Shown here one piece after another: positions 61,582-64,000 of a stretch of 64,000 nucleotides of DNA (within the stretch, counting starts at the first letter, position 1; each line of letters opens with the position of its first letter). This stretch comes from Nocardioides albus (lineage in GTDB: Bacteria; Actinomycetota; Actinomycetes; Propionibacteriales; Nocardioidaceae): the NCBI RefSeq assembly GCF_014648255.1, contig NZ_BMQT01000003.1:1-64000 (forward strand). Direction: 5' to 3'. The position numbers and the translations under genes were made by a program. Under the pieces are notes generated by a model that saw only the letters and a list, made by a program, of their open reading frames with translations, did not search any database and was not told where the DNA came from.

Positions 61582-64000
61582 CGCGGCGGCTTCCTTCCGG
61601 GTCGTAGAGGACGGTCTCGGCGACGACGACGTCGACCAGTCGGTCTCCGACGGGCGCGACGAGGGTCTGGCCGATGCGGTTGCGGCCATCCTTGATGAGC
61701 GCCAGGGCGAACGAGCGCCCGAGCGCGGCACTGTGGTAGCTGGAGGTCACGTGCCCGAGCATCGGCACCGGTCCGTCGGCGGGGGTGATCGGCGTACCGG
61801 CCTCGACCAGCTGGGTGCCCTCGGGTAGCCGGAAGGTCGTGTCGACGGGCAGCACCGAGACGAGGTGCTTCCGGTCGGTGCGGGCGGTGTCGGCCCGGCT
61901 GTAGGACCGCTTTCCGACGAAGTCCTTCACCTTGGAGACGATCCATTCCATGCCCGCGTCCTGCGGGGTGACCGTGCCGTCGGTGTCCTGTCCGACGATC
62001 GGGTAGCCCTTCTCCGCGCGGAGGACGTGCATGGTCTCGGTGCCGTACGGGGTGATCGACCATTCCTGGCCGGCGGCGTGGATCTCCTCCCACACCCGCT
62101 GACCGAACCAGGCCTCGACGTTGACCTCGAAGGCGAGCTCCCCGGAGAAGGAGATCCGGCACACCCGCGCCGGGATGCCCGAGGCGAGCGTGGTCTCGCG
62201 GAAGGTCATGAACGGGAACGCGTCGTTGCTGACGTCCAGGTCCGGCGCGATCTTGGCGATCACGTCGCGCGACCTCGGCCCGACGACGGCGACGGTGGCC
62301 CACTGCTCGGTGACCGAGGTGAAGCTGACCTCGAGGGCCGGCCACTCGGTCTGGTGCCACTCCTCGAGCCAGTCGAGGACCTTGGCGGCGCCGCCGGTGG
62401 TCGTCGTCATGAAGTAGCGGCCCTCGTCGAGGCGGAGCGTGACACCGTCGTCGAAGATCATCCCGTCGGGCGTGCACATGACGCCGTAGCGGGCGGAACC
62501 GGGCGCGAGCTTCTTGAAGCCGTTGGTGTAGATCCGGTTCAGAAACTCACCGGCGTCGCTCCCCCACACCTCGATCTTGCCCAGCGTGGTCGCGTCCATC
62601 ATGCCGACCGACTCGCGGACCGCGGCACACTCGCGGAGCACGGCCTCGTCCAGCGACTCGCCGTTCTGCGGGTAGTACCACGGCCGCAGCCACTGTCCCA
62701 CGATCTCCATCTCCGCCCCGTGCGCGACGTGCCAGGGGTGGATCGAGGTCAGCCGGGCCGGGTCGAACAGGTCGCCACGCTCGCGTCCGGCGAGCGCGAC
62801 GAACGGGACCGGAGCGTACGGCGCACGGTACGTCGTCGTGCCGATCTCACCCGGGCTGCGACCGTCGTTGAGCGCGGCCGCGATGACCCCGATGGCGTTG
62901 ACGCCGGAGGTCTTGCCCTGGTCGTTGGCGGTGCTGATGGACGTGTAGCGCTTGATGTGCTCGACGCTGCGCATGCCGGCGCCGGTGGCGCGTAGTACGT
63001 CGTGCACCGTCTGGTCCCGCTGGAGGTCGACGAAGTGGTCGACCAGGTCCTCGAGCGGTACGCCGTCCTCGGCCGCGAGCCACAGGCTGCGGGTCGTACC
63101 GCTGCCCGTCACTGCGGGCAAGGGCTCGATCGGCGCCTCCAGCTCACCGACGAAGCCGGCAGCAAGCAGAGCCGTCGAGGCCGCATACCGGCCCTCGGCG
63201 AGGCACGCGTCGAGGCTGTAGCTGCCGCGGGCCGATCCGATGATCTGCTGGCCGGGGACCTCCCCGTCGGGGACGAAGCCGGCCAGGTCCTCGTCCCAGC
63301 GGACCTTGCCCTGCCGCTGGCTGTGCAGGTGGACCACCGGGCTCCAGCCGCCGGCGACGGCGACCAGGTCACAGGCGATCTCCCGCCGACCGCCGACCGC
63401 GGTGCCGTCGGCGTCGATCGCCGACACGGTCGCGGCGGTGACCCGCGGGTCGCCGGCGGTGCCGAGGACGGCGGAGCCGAAGAGCACCTCGATGCCGGCC
63501 TCCTCGGCCCGTCGAGCGGCCTCGGACTGCTCGGCGCGGGCGTCGACGACGGCCGCGACGGTGACTCCGGCGGCCGTCAGGTCGGCGGCGACCTCGTAGG
63601 CGCTGTCGTTCGTGGTGGCGAGCAGTATCTCGGCTCCTGCCGCGACGCCGTACCTGTTCAGGTAGGTGCGGACGGCAGAGGCGAGCATGACGCCGGGGCG
63701 GTCGTTGTCGGCGAACACGAGCGGGCGCTCGTGAGCCCCGGTCGCGACGATGACCTGTTGTGCCCGGATGTGCCACAGGCGCTGCCGCGACAGGCCGGTG
63801 AGCGCTTCCTTGGCGGAGGCGTCGAGGGGGTCGAGCCGACTCTCGAGCGCGATCACGTAGTTGGCGTCGTAGCTGCCGAAGGCGTTGGTCCGAGTGAGGA
63901 CGGTGACCTCCGGGGAGGCCGCGAGCTCCTCGGCGACCTCGCGCAGCCAGGTGTCGCTGTCCACGCCGTCGATCTCTAGGCCGCGGGTCGAGAGGAGGGA
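61574..64000 (-). CDS. soxA: Sarcosine oxidase alpha subunit, 5' end outside the window
   Basis: The last 808 residues; the N-terminal [2Fe-2S]/NAD part lies beyond the right edge (full proteins are about 950-1000). Seen here are the dinucleotide-binding oxidoreductase domain ([53 protein letters not shown]; an [20 protein letters not shown] loop), the [29 protein letters not shown] hinge and a C-terminal aminomethyltransferase domain (MFDDG-like [36 protein letters not shown]). Heterotetrameric SoxBDAG oxidises sarcosine to glycine, making methylene-THF when THF is bound. soxB and soxD are expected just to the right. Confidence 0.94.
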   Translation of the reverse strand, partial: SLLSTRGLEIDGVDSDTWLREVAEELAASPEVTVLTRTNAFGSYDANYVIALESRLDPLDASAKEALTGLSRQRLWHIRAQQVIVATGAHERPLVFADNDRPGVMLASAVRTYLNRYGVAAGAEILLATTNDSAYEVAADLTAAGVTVAAVVDARAEQSEAARRAEEAGIEVLFGSAVLGTAGDPRVTAATVSAIDADGTAVGGRREIACDLVAVAGGWSPVVHLHSQRQGKVRWDEDLAGFVPDGEVPGQQIIGSARGSYSLDACLAEGRYAASTALLAAGFVGELEAPIEPLPAVTGSGTTRSLWLAAEDGVPLEDLVDHFVDLQRDQTVHDVLRATGAGMRSVEHIKRYTSISTANDQGKTSGVNAIGVIAAALNDGRSPGEIGTTTYRAPYAPVPFVALAGRERGDLFDPARLTSIHPWHVAHGAEMEIVGQWLRPWYYPQNGESLDEAVLRECAAVRESVGMMDATTLGKIEVWGSDAGEFLNRIYTNGFKKLAPGSARYGVMCTPDGMIFDDGVTLRLDEGRYFMTTTTGGAAKVLDWLEEWHQTEWPALEVSFTSVTEQWATVAVVGPRSRDVIAKIAPDLDVSNDAFPFMTFRETTLASGIPARVCRISFSGELAFEVNVEAWFGQRVWEEIHAAGQEWSITPYGTETMHVLRAEKGYPIVGQDTDGTVTPQDAGMEWIVSKVKDFVGKRSYSRADTARTDRKHLVSVLPVDTTFRLPEGTQLVEAGTPITPADGPVPMLGHVTSSYHSAALGRSFALALIKDGRNRIGQTLVAPVGDRLVDVVVAETVLYDPEGSRRDG

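Overview
The window comes from a high-GC actinobacterium. GC-rich third codon positions, frequent cgtacg-type codons, two DUF222/13E12-type HNH endonuclease genes, an M. tuberculosis-like cobG-cobH-cobIJ order and Tat/lipoprotein signals together suggest Nocardioides or another Nocardioidaceae member. This is inference from gene content; there is no rRNA marker here. No tRNA, rRNA, CRISPR array or prophage was seen.

Layout. (1) 1-7.2 kb: the end of an unknown gene, then a leftward cobalamin operon (cobG-cobH fusion, cobIJ fusion, cobM, bluB, HAD phosphatase) behind a cobalamin riboswitch, followed by a divergent ABC solute-binding lipoprotein. (2) 7.2-31.6 kb: an acid-sugar region. A leftward glucarate operon (kdgD, ketoglutarate semialdehyde dehydrogenase, gudD, TSUP permease), a LysR regulator, a tripartite tricarboxylate transporter (tctCBA) with a UspA protein and a second glucarate dehydratase-like enzyme, a TRAP transporter with uronate dehydrogenase, a Tat-exported PL10-type pectate lyase with a FadR regulator and a galactarate/talarate dehydratase, and two flavin hydroxyacid oxidoreductases. 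Together they can import pectin-derived uronates and aldarates and oxidise them to 2-oxoglutarate. (3) 34.4-39.7 kb: an L-arabinose operon (araB-araD-araA) with a LacI regulator and two 21-bp tandem arrays in the control region. (4) 39.8-46.2 kb: a decayed endonuclease gene, then a glycosyltransferase, a TIGR01777 epimerase, an acyl-CoA dehydrogenase, a hydroxyacid dehydrogenase and a CBS-domain membrane protein. (5) 46.3-64 kb: a glycine betaine/sarcosine and one-carbon region with a BCCT transporter, GbcAB-like Rieske monooxygenase, formaldehyde dehydrogenase, formate dehydrogenase-like molybdoenzyme, folC-folP-folD, serine dehydratase and sarcosine oxidase soxG/soxA (soxA runs off the right edge). 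These demethylate betaine stepwise to glycine, carry the methyl carbons on folate or oxidise them, and take serine on to pyruvate.

The most unusual structure is a family of three ~140-bp elements (12061-12201, 13905-14044, 31858-31999). Each has 11-12 bp terminal inverted repeats and a nested, cloverleaf-like core of three tandem hairpins on a long stem, and each lies next to a DUF222-HNH endonuclease gene. Two of them are preceded by a shorter REP-like palindrome, which also occurs inside the cobIJ coding sequence and seeds a 22-bp tandem array. Other points of interest are a CobG domain that has lost its iron-sulfur cysteines by fusion to CobH, a promoter motif shared by four transcription units of the acid-sugar region and beyond, and a 17-bp operator-like palindrome repeated at gbcA, iclR and fdhA.
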